64,000 bases of DNA from Coriaria nepalensis (lineage: Eukaryota; Streptophyta; Magnoliopsida; Cucurbitales; Coriariaceae), in contig CP114497.1 of the NCBI GenBank assembly GCA_027186245.1, positions 1,867,501-1,931,500 of the forward strand, given 5' to 3'. Positions 1 to 12,069 of this stretch are shown piece after piece. Within the stretch, counting starts at the first letter, position 1; each line of letters starts with the position of its first letter. The position numbers and the translations under genes were made by a program. The notes under the pieces are model-generated. The model was not told where the DNA came from. It did no database searches and was given only the letters and a program-made list of their open reading frames with translations.

Positions 1-38
1 TGAAATGCATGAGCTTGTGTGTTTTTTTCTGATGTCAG

Positions 39-824
39 CCTCTGTTTCCCGGAGAAAGTGGAGTAGACCAACTTGTTGAAATAATCAAGGTGACTATACT
101 CGATTGTTCAGAAAATTACCGTGTCAGTTTTTGTGATGTATTTAGTTTGTTTATCTATTTGCAACTTGTGGACAGGTTTTGGGTACTCCGACAAGGGAGG
201 AGATTAAGTGCATGAATCCTAATTATACCGAGTTCAAATTTCCACAAATAAAGGCTCACCCTTGGCACAAGGTAATTGAACGGGTATCCTTATCACCAAA
301 TTTTTTCTTTTTTTTCCACCTACTTGTATGAACTGAAATCATAATTCATCGATCATCAGGTGTTCCACAAACGGACCCCCCCCGAAGCCGTGGATCTCGT
401 CTCTAGACTATTACAATACTCTCCGAATCTTCGAACCACTGCTGTAAGTTAGTTACCCTCATTTTGGTTCAGCATTTGGAAGGGCAATCTGAGTTTTAAA
501 TCTATTTCGGGCTATTTCTCATTCATATATAATGCAGTTTGAAGCTTTGCTTCATCCCTTCTTTGATGAGCTACGGGACCCAAACACCCGCCTGCCAAAT
601 GGACGTTTTCTTCCTCCACTTTTCAACTTTAAGCCTCACGGTAATAAACTATTCTGAAATCCTTTTCTAAAATCAATTTCTCTTTTTTTTTTCCATTGGA
701 CATGATCATCACCCAGTTGTTGTTCTTGGTTTCTTGATCAGAATTGAAAGGAGTCCCAAAGGAGATGGTTTTAAAGTTGATTCCGGAACATGCTAGAAAG
801 CAGTGCAGTTCTGTTGGGTTGTAA
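39..824 (+). CDS. SHAGGY/GSK3-like protein kinase, 3' end (partial)
   Basis: The last five coding exons are 39-89, 176-271, 360-443, 538-640 and 742-824; all join in frame at GT-AG introns and end in TAA, giving the C-terminal 138 residues. The 5' part lies outside the window. The residues cover kinase subdomains X-XI and the GSK3 tail: [36 protein letters not shown] and [14 protein letters not shown] are hallmark GSK3 strings. The family consists of Ser/Thr kinases acting in brassinosteroid, stress and developmental signalling. The ending [11 protein letters not shown] most resembles the AtSK41/42 (kappa/theta) subgroup as I remember it, so the subgroup assignment is tentative. Nothing in the visible part is damaged. 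Confidence 0.95.
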
Positions 825-3745
825 TGCACCGAAAATAAACGAGTACCCGAAAATTTATTCGTTTCCGTCCGGTTGAGTTGTGCTGTCGTTTTAGTTTTCA
901 ATTGTTTTATTTATTTTTACGTAGATCGTGTATACTTTTTTCTTTTATTTTTTGTACAAACTAGATTGATAGAGTCTGCTTGAAATTATGTTCGATAGAA
1001 ACCTACCCATCTTCTCTGTTACTTTGTTTTCTAGACATGAATGGCTGGTTGCTAGTTCTCAACTTCCGTATAATGTGATGTATGATTTTGTTGCCCAAGT
1101 TGGAGTAAAGTGGTTACTAAGAGCTTCTCACTATGATAATGATCTATTCATCTTGTTGTGATGAGACTCTCTTCTTTGTTATGGTATTTAGGAATAGAGT
1201 GGCAATATGGCCGGCTCGGCCAGCCAAGCCCTTTTTTGAGTCTAGTTCGGGTTGGGCATGTCTTGTGATGAGCCAGGCCAAAGTCAAGCTGGGGCGGGGC
1301 TAGGCTAAATTTGAGCCCGAGCCATCTCATCCACAAATTATATAAGAATTATTTTAATTATTTAATAAAAAATAGAATACATAATTTATTTATAAATATG
1401 ATAATATATGTATGATATAATTTAAATAGTAATTAATTGTAATTATAACTCATATATAAATAATTTGACATAATAATAAAGGATTTTAATTATGATTGCT
1501 AATTACAAATTAGATAATTTTGTCAAAAATACCTACAGAAACTTAGGAGAAAAAAAAATAGAAACTTCAAACAAGGCTTAAATAATAAGGAAAATAAAAG
1601 AAAAAATAAGACTATTATTTATGTAGTTACACTAAATATGAAAATAAAAATGATAAATGATAAATGATAAATATAAAGGTAATGGGTCAATGTGCCGGGC
1701 CCAACCTCGAGTTGGGCTATTTACGAGCCCGGCCCATATTACTAGCTCTACTTAGTATCAACATACTCTTGTAGTTTTTTTTTTTTTTTTTTTCCCCTAA
1801 GGGATTTTCTTTTTGGTAGAAGTATTTATTACAATTTTAACAGTTAGTCAAAACCCAATTATAAGAAATTTTAATTGGGAAGTTGACTCAGACCACCCTC
1901 CGGACCTTTTGCTCATCTCTAATGATATATTTAATATATATAATTATTAAATATATTAAATTTTATTACAAAGAACTTTCCTTTGGAAGGGAGATGGAAT
2001 AGTGGCTGGCTTTTTCTCCTTCTAGAGAAAAACCTGTGGGCTTTGCAAGCGTGACCTACAACTTAATGATCGAGTTTTCTCAGAAAAGGCAAAGTCGGCT
2101 CTACCCAATAACATCATTCTAAGGTGGTCTCTACCCTTTTCGGGCACAAACTTTGCTGTTTTGTTGCTCACTTCACCAAATTTTGCAGACTAAAATATGA
2201 AAAAAGAGGCCAAAATGGTTCCAAAATTCATAGAGAAAACAGATATATGGTCTTGTAACTTTTATTTTATTTTATTTTATTTTATTTTATAATAAATAAT
2301 TTTATCTTATAGTTTGATGAGAGTTATGATTAGGCCAATGGTTTGGAAGAATGGTGGGAAACAAAAGAGCTTTTCTTTTGCGGTGAAACGGTGAAAGTAG
2401 TAAGTAGCTAGCCGACCCTTTCTTCTCTATAGGGGAATGCTACTTTCGGCTTTGTTCCTTCAAAGCTACTTATTATATGTATGTATGCATATATATATAT
2501 ATATATATATGTATATGTGTGAAACTTATGTCATCTTAAGATCTTCTCTCTTTTGCTATGCCTCATGATGTATCTTTCTTTTTCTGTTTCTAGTACAATA
2601 GAAAAATGGCCAAAAGTTGGTGGTTAGAACAATTACAAGGCACATATGTTGTTGGAGTTCAGCCGCCCCATTACTAGGATATACAAACCATTAACCATCC
2701 ATATATATATATAAACAAAAACAATGATTTTTTTTTTCTTTTATGTTTTGTGGTAGAAGGTTTAGTTGTTAAAATGGGTCCAAGAAATGGAGTCGTTCCG
2801 GCCGGACCGACCCGTGAACAGCCCTATTAACTCTTGTGACTTGACCATTTTACCGTTTTGGAAACTCAAATTAGAGTTCAAGCTAATTCAATATGCATTA
2901 CCGTTTTGGAAAGTGTATATGTGATATTATTTAATTCAACTAAGGGATGGTATTAATTAGTGATAACTAAGCTAAATGTGAGTAGACTTATTTATCCATA
3001 AAACAAACTATACTAATCTTAATACTTCACACCTCACTGCGTTGCTTCCATTGCCACTTGCACCCTCCTCGGTCGGTCACCTTCACCATACACCACTATC
3101 ACCACCACTACCACTTTTGCCGCCTAGCCTCCATTGCTTCCTTCTCTGCGACAATCACCCTCAGCCACCGCCACCACCACTGGCCGCCACAACACACACC
3201 CTCCACCCTCACCCTTGTCGGCTTCACAACATTTGCCACCCTCGCCACTATTATTACCTAATTTCATAAAATTACAAGTGTAATATATACGAAGGGTAGT
3301 TTAATTTAGTCCATAGTTACACCAATGAATTATTAATGAATTAGATTGTATTTTAATTCTTCAAAATTAGTCCCATAATAAACAAACAAGACCTAAGTAT
3401 TTCTTGAAAAGTAACTTTAAATTTTATAATAAATTAACTCTTATTCCTAAGCATATGATATATCAATGTATATAGATATCTACATTTACATAATCACAAG
3501 CAGTCTACTTTTCAACAAGTCTCCATCCATTCATTCATTCATTCTTAAAAGTTGCAGCAGTTTAAACTATATATTATTCTTTTATATCTTTAGGCAGAGC
3601 AGCAACGAGCCATTACGGAATGCAGAAATGGAGATTAATAATATTGTAAAGAGGGAAGCTACACCCTCAACCCACTAACTCAAGCCGACCAAGCCACTTC
3701 TCTATGCTGGACATCATTGCCACCCCTTGCCTATGTAACTCATTA

Positions 3746-3779
<34 letters not shown>

Positions 3780-5368
3780 TGTATTGATCGATGCTGTGAA
3801 ACCGATTTGTCGCCAGAGAATTAAGACCTTTTTGAAAGCCAGTATGTATATATATACCTTCAACTGCACTACTATTTCACTGTCGTTTTCACAGTAGCTA
3901 GGATTACTTTTTTTTTTTTTTTTCTTAAGTTAATTATCATTTTTCAAACTTCAAAAAATTGCGAGGAAACGGGTTCTGTATGTATTGATCGATATAAGTG
4001 ATGATAAATGGGTCGGGTTAGAACACCTTTCTTGAAGCTCTAGCTCAAAGAAGGTGGGAATCCAAACCTCATATACGTATATTATAACATCCCAATGAAT
4101 TTCTGATGTGAGACAAATGTAAAGTCTAGCAGTTACCTCGTCAAGTATAACTAAGGTCTTACGTAGTTCAATCATACTTTGCAATTGATGTAGTAGTTTC
4201 TGACAGAGATAATGGCAATAGAATAAAGAATGATATCATGCAGCATTCTTCTTTTTAGATGGGTTTTTTTTTTTTTTGGCCAAAAACGTTTTAAATGAGT
4301 TAACTATTGAAGTTTATACCATGAAAATTTAGCTCAAGCTGTGTCATCTTTGTAATTAGCACATAATAAACAATTAAGTATGGGGTTTAGATTCTTGGAT
4401 ATGATTTGCTCATGATTTTCATCACCATTATTAATACATCATAATTTGTGGAGCTACCGAGCTACACATAGACATTTATATACACAGAAAGATTTAAAGC
4501 TAAAGACATAATCTACATTTTAATAGCGCTAAAAATATCAAAAATATATTAACATGTATATATCGAATAAGATAATGTGACACATCAAATTTTATCACAA
4601 TCATAAATATCACTTTTATTGTTTAATAATTTAATATACAAAAATAATATTTATAATTATAACATAATTTAATATGTCACGTAATCGTACTTATAAAAAT
4701 ATATAAGAAGTCAATACTTTATTACTTACTTTCTCGGACCAGATGTTTCTAATATCCTACACTGCCATTCGGACTATATCGTCCCAATGCACGACATTCT
4801 GATTTGCCCATCAAGTTAACATGAGAGTTTCAAAACCGTGCCCCATTTTTAATGTATTTTTCTAGTGTCAGACTAACTAACTAGATATGGGACCGGAGAT
4901 GGAGACCGTTATGGCAAGAACATGAGTGCCCCCCACACTTTCTCTTCTTTTAATCAACTTCCCACCCATCTGATTTCCTCTTCTTCAATTCATCTTTTTC
5001 CTGAACATTCATATGCATTACCCACATTCTCGTCTTAAAAAGAAAAAACCTATCTTCAGCATTCACTTGGTCGGTCCACACACCGCAAAGGATTTAAAAA
5101 AAAAAAAAAACGTTTACTTTGATAGACCTTCCACTATAATGCTGCTTATTATATACTTATATATATATATATAGACAAGCTTTGCCTCTAGTCTAAAGCC
5201 AACAGAACATAAGTTGTCATAAAATCACTGAGCTTTTTCCGTTGCATACTTGCATTCATTCATTCATCTCTTTGCCTGTTGCATATAGTTTTCTGATTGT
5301 GACAAGGATTTTGACATAAGTCATAACCAACATCTCTTAGAACTAGAATTTAGTTGGTTTCTCTCAAA
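825..5368. other. Intergenic DNA, repeat-rich, no supported gene
   Basis: This stretch holds an hAT-like short element (1195-1750), a TTTTA pentanucleotide run near 2260-2290, TA dinucleotide runs near 2490-2510, 3750-3777 and 5158-5174, and a short MITE-like palindromic segment near 4575-4685. A His/Pro-coding low-complexity patch at 3042-3260 is not convincing as a gene. A segment near 4085-4125 has the 'AACATCCCAATG...GATGTGAGAC' look of dispersed repeat or LTR ends, but I could not delimit it. The TA run at 5158-5174 may serve as TATA region for the downstream polygalacturonase. Confidence 0.6.
1195..1750. mobile_element. hAT-like non-autonomous element (MITE) with imperfect TIRs
   Basis: The left end begins TAGAGTGGCAATATGGCCGG. 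The reverse complement of the right end begins TAGAGCTAGTAATATGGGCC, so the two ends form imperfect terminal inverted repeats of about 28 bp. The TAG.GTGGCAA start is typical of plant hAT elements. The flanking octamers TTTAGGAA (1187-1194) and CTTAGTAT (1751-1758) match at 5 of 8 positions, compatible with an eroded 8-bp target duplication. The interior is very AT-rich with no coding capacity for a transposase. Confidence 0.5.
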
Positions 5369-7161
5369 ATGTATAATGTTCGTGTTGCGATACCGTCGCT
5401 TGCATTCTCGTTGTTCTTCATTGTCTTCTTCTTTTTGACCGAAGCAAGAGTCCATAACCATTCCAAGCACAAACATTCTAACCATCATAAACACCATTCG
5501 CACATTTCACAACCTCCTTCTCCGTCGCCCGAACCTTCTAGTCCACCCGCAGATGGGGATGTTTACAATTCTACCGATTTATTCGATGTACGAAATTTTG
5601 GTGCTATTGGAGATGGAAGTACGGACGATACGGAGGCATTTAAGACAGCATGGGACACGGCTTGTAGTCAAAATGACAAGGCGGTGATTCTTGTTCCTGT
5701 TGGATACTCATTCATGATACAGTCAACGATTTTCGCCGGTCCTTGTCGAAGCGAAGTTGTCATACAGGTAATATTCTTCATAATTTTTCTGACCCTCTAA
5801 TTATTCATAGTTATGCTCTTTAACGGTATAATGACTAAAAGTGTGTTGCTTTGGATTTGATAAGATTGATGGGACTGTGATGCCCCCGGACGGTCCCGAC
5901 TCATGGCCAACGAAATATAGTAAGCGGCAGTGGCTCGTTTTTTATCGAATCAATGCATTGTCGTTACAAGGGGGCGGTGTAATTGATGGGAGAGGTGAGA
6001 AATGGTGGGACCTTCCTTGCAAGCCGCACAAGGTAGTAAACCATACGGCATTTTCGGGTCCGTGCAATAGCCCTGTAGTATGTCCCACGCTCGCCTGGAA
6101 CTCCGAAATTCTTCTTTCTTTTTATGAATAATGTGCAGAAAATTGATTACAGCTTTAATTATGTAGGCATTAAGATTCTTCATGAGCTCCAACTTGACGG
6201 TCCAAGGTCTTCGAATCAAGAACAGCCCTCAATTTCACTTCCGATTCGATAATTGCCGGAATGTTCATATCGAATCCATTCACATAACTTCCCCTGCTCT
6301 TAGTCCCAACACGGATGGGATCCATATTGAAAACACAAACGGAGTTGAGATATACAATTCGGTTGTTTCCAACGGTTAGTTATCTTAAACTTCCCCCAAA
6401 AACAATCATTACTATCCGCCGCCCTATTTTTTTCCACATAAAACCGAATTATAAGATTTATGTTTTATGTATATAGGTGATGATTGCATATCAATTGGTT
6501 CAGGCTCATATGATGTAGACATTAGAAACGTCACATGTGGACCAAGTCATGGAATTAGGTAATTCTGATATATTGATTGTTACTATCACTCTTAACAATA
6601 ATGTAGAAGAACAAAAAAATGATGGCATCATAATCTTATGTCACACACACTCTTTGCAGCATCGGAAGTCTCGGAAAACAAAATTCTCGTGCTTGTGTAT
6701 CAAACATCACAGTCCGAGAATCAGTGATTAAATATTCCAACAACGGAGTTCGGATCAAGACATGGCAAGGCGGGTTTGGATCGGTGTCCGGGATTACATT
6801 TAGAGACATTCAAATGGACACCGTTAGAAACCCCATCATAATAGACCAATTCTATTGTCTTACCAAAGATTGCACGAACCAAACAACGGCTGTCTTTGTG
6901 TCCAACATTCACTACTCAAACATAAAGGGGACCTACGATGTGCGGAGCCCGCCCATGCATTTCGGTTGTAGCGACTCCCTTCCGTGTACCAATTTGACTC
7001 TCTCGGAAATTGAACTTCTCCCGGCAAAAGGGGACTTCATGTTGGACCCATTTTGTTGGAATGCTTACGGGAATGAGGAAACTTTGACTATTCCGCCTGT
7101 CTCGTGCTTGCTCGAGGGGGTTCCTCGATCGATATTGGATAATGAAAAAGGGTATTGTTGA
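5369..7161 (+). CDS. Polygalacturonase (GH28), secreted, PGX3/At1g48100-like
   Basis: Five exons (5369-5767, 5865-6077, 6167-6374, 6477-6558, 6660-7161) give 467 residues. The enzyme hydrolyses alpha-1,4 bonds of demethylated homogalacturonan in the cell wall. An N-terminal hydrophobic signal (about residues 5-27) is followed by a His-rich then Pro-rich linker (about 30-65), and then the beta-helix. All four GH28 motifs are present: NTD at 252-254, GDD at 274-276, the catalytic-site His in GPSHG at 295-299, and RIK at 332-334. The His/Pro-rich spacer recalls the Arabidopsis At1g48100 (PGX3) type involved in cell expansion; that subgroup call rests on memory. For exon 2 I chose the donor GTATGT at 6078, which restores the family reading [11 protein letters not shown]. 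The start ATG at 5369 directly precedes the signal peptide. No defect is seen. Confidence 0.95.
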
Positions 7162-8622
7162 TGAAGCAAGAGTTATAGTTATATAAGAAGTATAATCCAA
7201 ATTAGTATATGTATATAATTTATTAAAAGAGGAATTAGTGATTTGTCATGCATGATATTGCATGGATGTATCATGAATATGATTTAGTAGTTTTATATCA
7301 TTATATTATGTGATGATTGAGAGCAGTAGTAGTGTTTATATTTTACTCTCTAGCTATGTTCCAATATAAAGCTTGTTTTACTTCTACATCTTCTTCTTAA
7401 ATAGATTATTTTAGATTATGAGATTACTAACTAATTATCTTTAATACCACTCGAGGCAACAATGCTAATCTTATAGAGCGAGTGAATTGAAAAGTGATTA
7501 ACTGGAGGCAGAAAACAAAAAACAAAACCAAAAAATAAAATATCTTTATGATGTCTCTCTATAGCATGCGTGAGAGCTGATGTAATGAAAAAGGGGTAGA
7601 CTTGTGTACTAAGGTTCTCTCCACCCACCAAACTTACCTTTTCCTTTTCTATCTTCTCGCATTAAAATATCTATAGGCTAGCCAAGATTTCTTTATCATG
7701 AGTAAAGAATTTTCTTTTTCTTTCTCTCTTTTTAACGATCAGAAAATTTCTTTACGTATGTCTTACGATGGGATACAAATTCTAAGGAAGCAGTAAGTCT
7801 TCATCGGATAAGTTAAGAATATTATCACATAAATAAAGTATTTGGATTGTTTAGTCCGGTAAAATAATGCATAAGAATTCTTTAAGTCTCGTTATGTGTA
7901 ATGAAAGTAAAATCAGAGTAAATGGGTAAAAAAAAAAAAAAAAACAGTAAGCGCAAACCACGGAAAATGAGAAGGGAATATTTGTGTAGAAGAAGAAGAA
8001 AGAAGATTGGAAAGGTGCCTAAAAGTTAAGGTCACCCCTAAAAAAAGAGGGAATCTCCTCCCCCATTATAATTGCCCACTACCCCTCGTTTTCTCTTCAT
8101 ATCATATTCACACCCCCATGTGTAACCAAGAAGAAACCATATACTATAAGAGTATGTCAATATTTATATATAAGTCTACAGAAGAATAATATAAACTAGC
8201 ACAACCTGATTTTCAGCTATGACCTATACATATATATATATATGCAAATGGATGAACGTACAAAAGTTGGGCGGAAAGTAATATAGATGTATATATATAT
8301 ATTGGTCAATAAAAACATATATATTATAACATTATTCTACAGCATCGAAGAAAGACTTGGTGCTAGTCCAAAGTCCACCGTGACAATTATAATAAACATC
8401 GAAATTAATTTAAAACCTTGCGAAATTTCCAATTATGATGTAAGATGATCGGTGCAATAAAAACGAACTTTTGTTTTTTGTTTTTTGGTCTTCTGACGCC
8501 ACCACGCTATCGTCATCATATGCAATAAGAATAAAAAATCAAACACTCATGCATACAAGTCCAAGGGCAGGACCATTATGCTAGAAAGCAACCCGTATTA
8601 GCTAATTTCAATTGGGAGAGAT
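7162..8622. other. Intergenic region between polygalacturonase and first NIMIN gene
   Basis: AT-rich, with a poly-A tract near 7929-7944 and TA runs near 8229-8241 and 8293-8301. The only clear signal is a pair of TGACG motifs close to the downstream NIMIN gene (separate entry). The short frames are not gene-like. Confidence 0.6.
8494..8515 (+). promoter_or_regulatory. as-1-like TGACG pair upstream of NIMIN copy 1
   Basis: TGACG at 8494-8498 and its reverse complement CGTCA at 8511-8515 are separated by 12 bp, about 110-130 nt before the ATG at 8623. Paired TGACG motifs with this spacing bind TGA bZIP factors in as-1-type salicylic acid-responsive promoters. The motifs are seen directly; the function is inferred from the family. 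Confidence 0.55.
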
Positions 8623-8952
8623 ATGGAGAGGGGGAAAAGCTTGAGGAAGAGGAAGATGCGGGAAGTTGAGGAAGAAGATGAGAATATTGAGAAGTTTTAC
8701 GAGCTGGTGAAGAACATCGGGAAGATTCGAGATAGGATGGCGAGTCATTCGGACCGTGGAATATGGAAACCAAGTTTTGTACATGAAGATTTCATGGAGG
8801 AAGGTGATGGTACTAAGTCGAGTCGGCTCGTGAAGAAGGCTGATAATTCTACCGCGGGTCTGAATTGTGAGTTGAAGATTGAAGAGGGAGCAGCTGGTAA
8901 GCAGAAGGAAGAGATTGGAGAAGATTTGTTAGACTTAAGCCTTTCACTATAA
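8623..8952 (+). CDS. NIMIN-type NPR1-interacting protein, copy 1
   Basis: Intronless, 109 residues. NIMIN proteins are small nuclear regulators that bind NPR1 and dampen salicylic acid-induced defence gene expression. Visible family features in order are a basic start (KSLRKRKMR), an acidic block leading into the amphipathic segment NIEKFYELVKNIGKIRDR (about residues 19-37), the conserved WKPSF.HEDF patch (about 49-58), and a C-terminal EAR repressor motif LDLSLSL ending the protein. Order and length fit NIMIN1/2-like members (about 110-140 residues). A second copy lies 3.1 kb downstream on the same strand. TGACG motifs upstream fit TGA/NPR1 control. The start ATG is the first in the frame and matches the usual N-terminal length. 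Confidence 0.85.
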   Translation: MERGKSLRKRKMREVEEEDENIEKFYELVKNIGKIRDRMASHSDRGIWKPSFVHEDFMEEGDGTKSSRLVKKADNSTAGLNCELKIEEGAAGKQKEEIGEDLLDLSLSL

Positions 8953-9659
8953 TCGTCAACTGATTATGTGTGTAAATTATATTTGTAAATTAAGCATATT
9001 ATTAAGATCATGTTAAGCTATGAACTGTGTGGAGAAGGTGGCCGGAAGGCTTGAAATTTGTGTTGTGGTTGATTAATCCATCCCTTTACCATTTTCTTTA
9101 GTCTTTGATGGGTAAGTTTATGATTGATCTAGCTTATTCTTTACTCTTTCGACCGTTGAAAAAATAAAGAGTAAATTAGACTTTTTGTTATAATTTTCTT
9201 ATCAGTTTATATATTTTATATTTGAGGTTTATCTAATAAGAAAAATATTGTAAAAGTAAAATTCGGCTTCTAGCAGTATGCTCGCTTTCGACCTCACCTG
9301 AGATGGAAAATAAAGATTTGTTGGAGTTATGACCGGCAAACCCTTTCAGATAATTAAGTTAGATTTTTGTATGAGAAAAATAAAGAGAGTATAATCTCTA
9401 ATGAGTAAGAACTTTCATCTTTTTCCTAGAGAAAGTGTGATTTATATTCATCTTTAATGAGACAAATCTTGTACTCTTATCCAAGTGACTCCTTTTCGTT
9501 CTTGGTTAGATGATCAAACTCCACTTACTCATCTCTAACTCTTACATGGCAACATTGCCAGGATCACCTCCTACCTTGAGGTCTGTTCTTAGTCCCTCTC
9601 AACATTTGATGTACTACCTGTAACAAAGCATATTTCATCCTTATCATTTTGGCTTGGAT

Positions 9660-10047
9660 GATCTGATTGTCGAATAGATTGACGGACCCATTGCATCGGA
9701 TGGGGGGATTTATGAACTCGGCCGCATCTTATTTTGAGCCGAAAAATATTTAAGTCTGTAAAGTAAATTAAGGCTAAAGTTATCTTATGTCGAAATAGAT
9801 CTTAAAATTCTAAATTTTTATATATATATATTAAAAAGTTAATATCTCTCTAGATTTTTACATCAAAGTATTAAAATTAAATAACATTTTCTCGTCATTT
9901 GACTATAATTCATCGGATCATAATTTCTTTATTTAAATAAGTTATTATTGTAAGAAATTAGCTCAACCATTTTTTTTAAACATCAACAATATATCCATTA
10001 GTCGAGATGAACTCTGCACACAGAAAAAAAAAGGGAGAGCCGGGTTT
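9660..10047 (+). repeat. Diverged direct repeat, left copy (inter-NIMIN)
   Basis: Aligns by eye over about 380 bp with 10751-11120. Shared landmarks include TCTCTAGATTTTTA, CACTTTCTCG/CATTTTCTCG and TCGAGATGAACTCT. The copies differ by many substitutions and small indels, so the duplication is old. It could be part of a tandem duplication that also made the two NIMIN genes, or the LTRs of a small decayed retroelement; no primer-binding site was recognised. Confidence 0.65.
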
Positions 10048-10750
10048 GTGACTGTCAAACCCTAAAATTTTGTGAAGACTTTTCTTAAAAACAATCGGGT
10101 TTTTTGACTGAGGCTTAAAAATGTACTGACTCATTTGTTACTTACTCAGTTACTTTTGTTAAGATTTGGTATAACTCTCTCTCTCTCATTCGCTCGCAAT
10201 TGTGATCTTTAGAGTTTTTCTCTGACGATTCTTGCTCTTTCTTATAGAATCGATCTGTGATGATCGTTTGCTCTTTTCTCCGATCATTCTAGGATTCTAT
10301 ATTTGCATCTAGAAGTTTGATATTGCTTGAGATTGGCGTGTTTCTTTCTCTATGTTGGTATAGATATATTCTATTTCTAGGGTTTGTGCATGTTTATAGA
10401 ATCTTGTTCTATGTTTGATTGAGAGAAGTTTTACAGCTTCACCTTGGTTCTTGATGTCTTTCACAGTGTTATGGTGCTCGTTGGTATGAGTCTGAGTCTG
10501 AATCTTGTTAAACCTAAATCTATGAATCTGTAAGATTTTGCAATCTATATTATTTTTCTATTTATTGAATGTATATTCTATAATTCTTGAAGTCTTGAAT
10601 ATATACTATTTAAATTTGTTGTAAATCTAAATATTGATCATATAGATTGATGATTTTATACGTAATTCGTTTTGTATATTGATAAACAAGTTGTATATAA
10701 TTGTAACAATTATGTTTGATTAATCCATCCCTTTACCATTTTACCTCAAA

Positions 10751-11120
10751 AGGTCAGATCGTCAGATAGATCGAGGGACCGATTGCGTCGACCGAAATGA
10801 ATTACAGACTCAACTGTATTTTATCTTGAGCCCAAAAATATTCAAATCTTGAGGCCGAAACCATCCTCAACTGGATGTTATATATATATGTTAAAAAGTT
10901 AATACATGTCTCTAGATTTTTATGTCAGAGTATTAAAGTTAAAGAACACTTTCTCGTAATTTGATAAGGATCATTAACTTTTGATTTTAAAAAGTTATTC
11001 ATACATGAAATTAGTTAGATCATTTTTTTCCAAACATCAACAGTATATCTACTAATCGAGATGAACTCTTCACATAGAATAGATAATAGAGTTTGGATTT
11101 GTGGTCAGACCACAAATCCT
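10751..11120 (+). repeat. Diverged direct repeat, right copy (inter-NIMIN)
   Basis: Partner of 9660-10047, offset by about 1.09 kb. The order of landmarks is conserved: GGGACCGATTGCGTCGACCG at the left, the TCTCTAGATTTTTATGTCAG block in the middle, and CATCAACAGTATATCTACTA with TCGAGATGAACTCT at the right. Confidence 0.65.
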
Positions 11121-11729
11121 CTCCGATGATTAAGTTGTTGAAGAAATTGACGAAGGAATATATATAAAATTAGGCAGAGTTTCGATACAATTCAGTGTGT
11201 TGCCATGCCAAATACTAAGTGTTGATATATATATATACTACATTTTGAGGAGATAACAGTTAATTTACTTTATACGAGTCCTTCTTTCATTAAGGTGCAG
11301 TCTGCATACTCAATGCTCCTTTTATGTCTAACTTTGTTATTGTAATTCTAACAAGGTAATAATTTACCTAATCTCTTTGTACTAAGTATTTCTTAACCTT
11401 ATCCCTATTCCCATTGAATTCATATATGTCGTTACCCCACCTTTCGTTGATGAACTTCTTTATTGGCTTGAATTACCTCTCCTCCCTACCTATTACTTTT
11501 AAGAGATATGGCCTGTAAATCTGAAGTGTTACCCTTCAAGTCAGCCAGAGCCAAACAGATCTCTGGATGTCCGAGCTCAACCTCTTGAGTTTTTCTATGT
11601 CGTCCTGGACTTGACTTAGACAGTTTTCTTCCCGAACTGGCTTAAGTTAATTTGTTTTCCCAAACATAATGTACTTCAAAAGGAAAATACATTTTTCCCG
11701 TTTTAAAAATACAAATTTACTACCACCGA

Positions 11730-11793
11730 CGTCATGATTTGGGTAGTTGAAACACGATCGACGTCACCATAATGACGTTGAAAGCTAACGTCA
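11730..11793 (+). promoter_or_regulatory. Cluster of four TGACG (as-1-like) motifs upstream of NIMIN copy 2
   Basis: Four TGACG cores lie within 64 bp: CGTCA at 11730-11734, CGTCA at 11762-11766, TGACG at 11773-11777 and CGTCA at 11789-11793. Three sit in an extended ACGTCA context (GACGTCAT, GACGTCAC, AACGTCAT), a bZIP/TGA-type site. They lie about 280-340 nt before the ATG at 12070 and about 150 nt before a TATA-like TTTATATATAAA at 11945-11956. The cores are seen directly; SA/TGA control is inferred from how NIMIN genes are known to be regulated. Confidence 0.6.
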
Positions 11794-12069
11794 TGTTAGC
11801 CTCGTAAGCATTAGTTCAACCACTCCTTTCGACCGTCCGAATTCCAACCATGCCAAATCTGTGAATATTTCAATGTCCTTTGAGCTCGCTCTCTGCGAGA
11901 AAACTGCTCCAATTGAGGGTAGTTTAGTCTTTTCGTCCCATCTCTTTATATATAAATTTCAGACTGCCAAAGAGTTTGAAAAACGTCGCAAAACTTATCG
12001 CATCTGGTCCTTCCCTACACGTTCATTTCGTTTATTCCCAACTCTCTCTCTCTCTAGATCAGCTCCGCC

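Larger units (their letters stand above)
8953..12069. other. Region between the two NIMIN genes, with duplicated non-coding segments
   Basis: It contains a diverged direct repeat (9660-10047 and 10751-11120). A short shared string, TTGATTAATCCATCCCTTTA, occurs just after NIMIN copy 1 (about 9069) and again just before the right repeat (about 10717). Between the repeats, about 10150-10450, lies a TC-rich stretch followed by T-rich, intron-like sequence that resembles a 5' UTR plus leader intron but leads to no open frame. The TGACG cluster and TATA box of NIMIN copy 2 lie at the right end. Confidence 0.6.

Noticed and set aside
3042..3269. Overlapping plus-strand frames rich in His, Pro, Leu and Thr
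   Set aside because: Simple C/A-rich repeat sequence (CCAC/CACC) gives long frames by chance; no start context, splice partner or domain.
3466..3678. 70-codon plus-strand frame
   Set aside because: Tyr/Ile-rich low complexity from AT-rich DNA; no similarity recognised.
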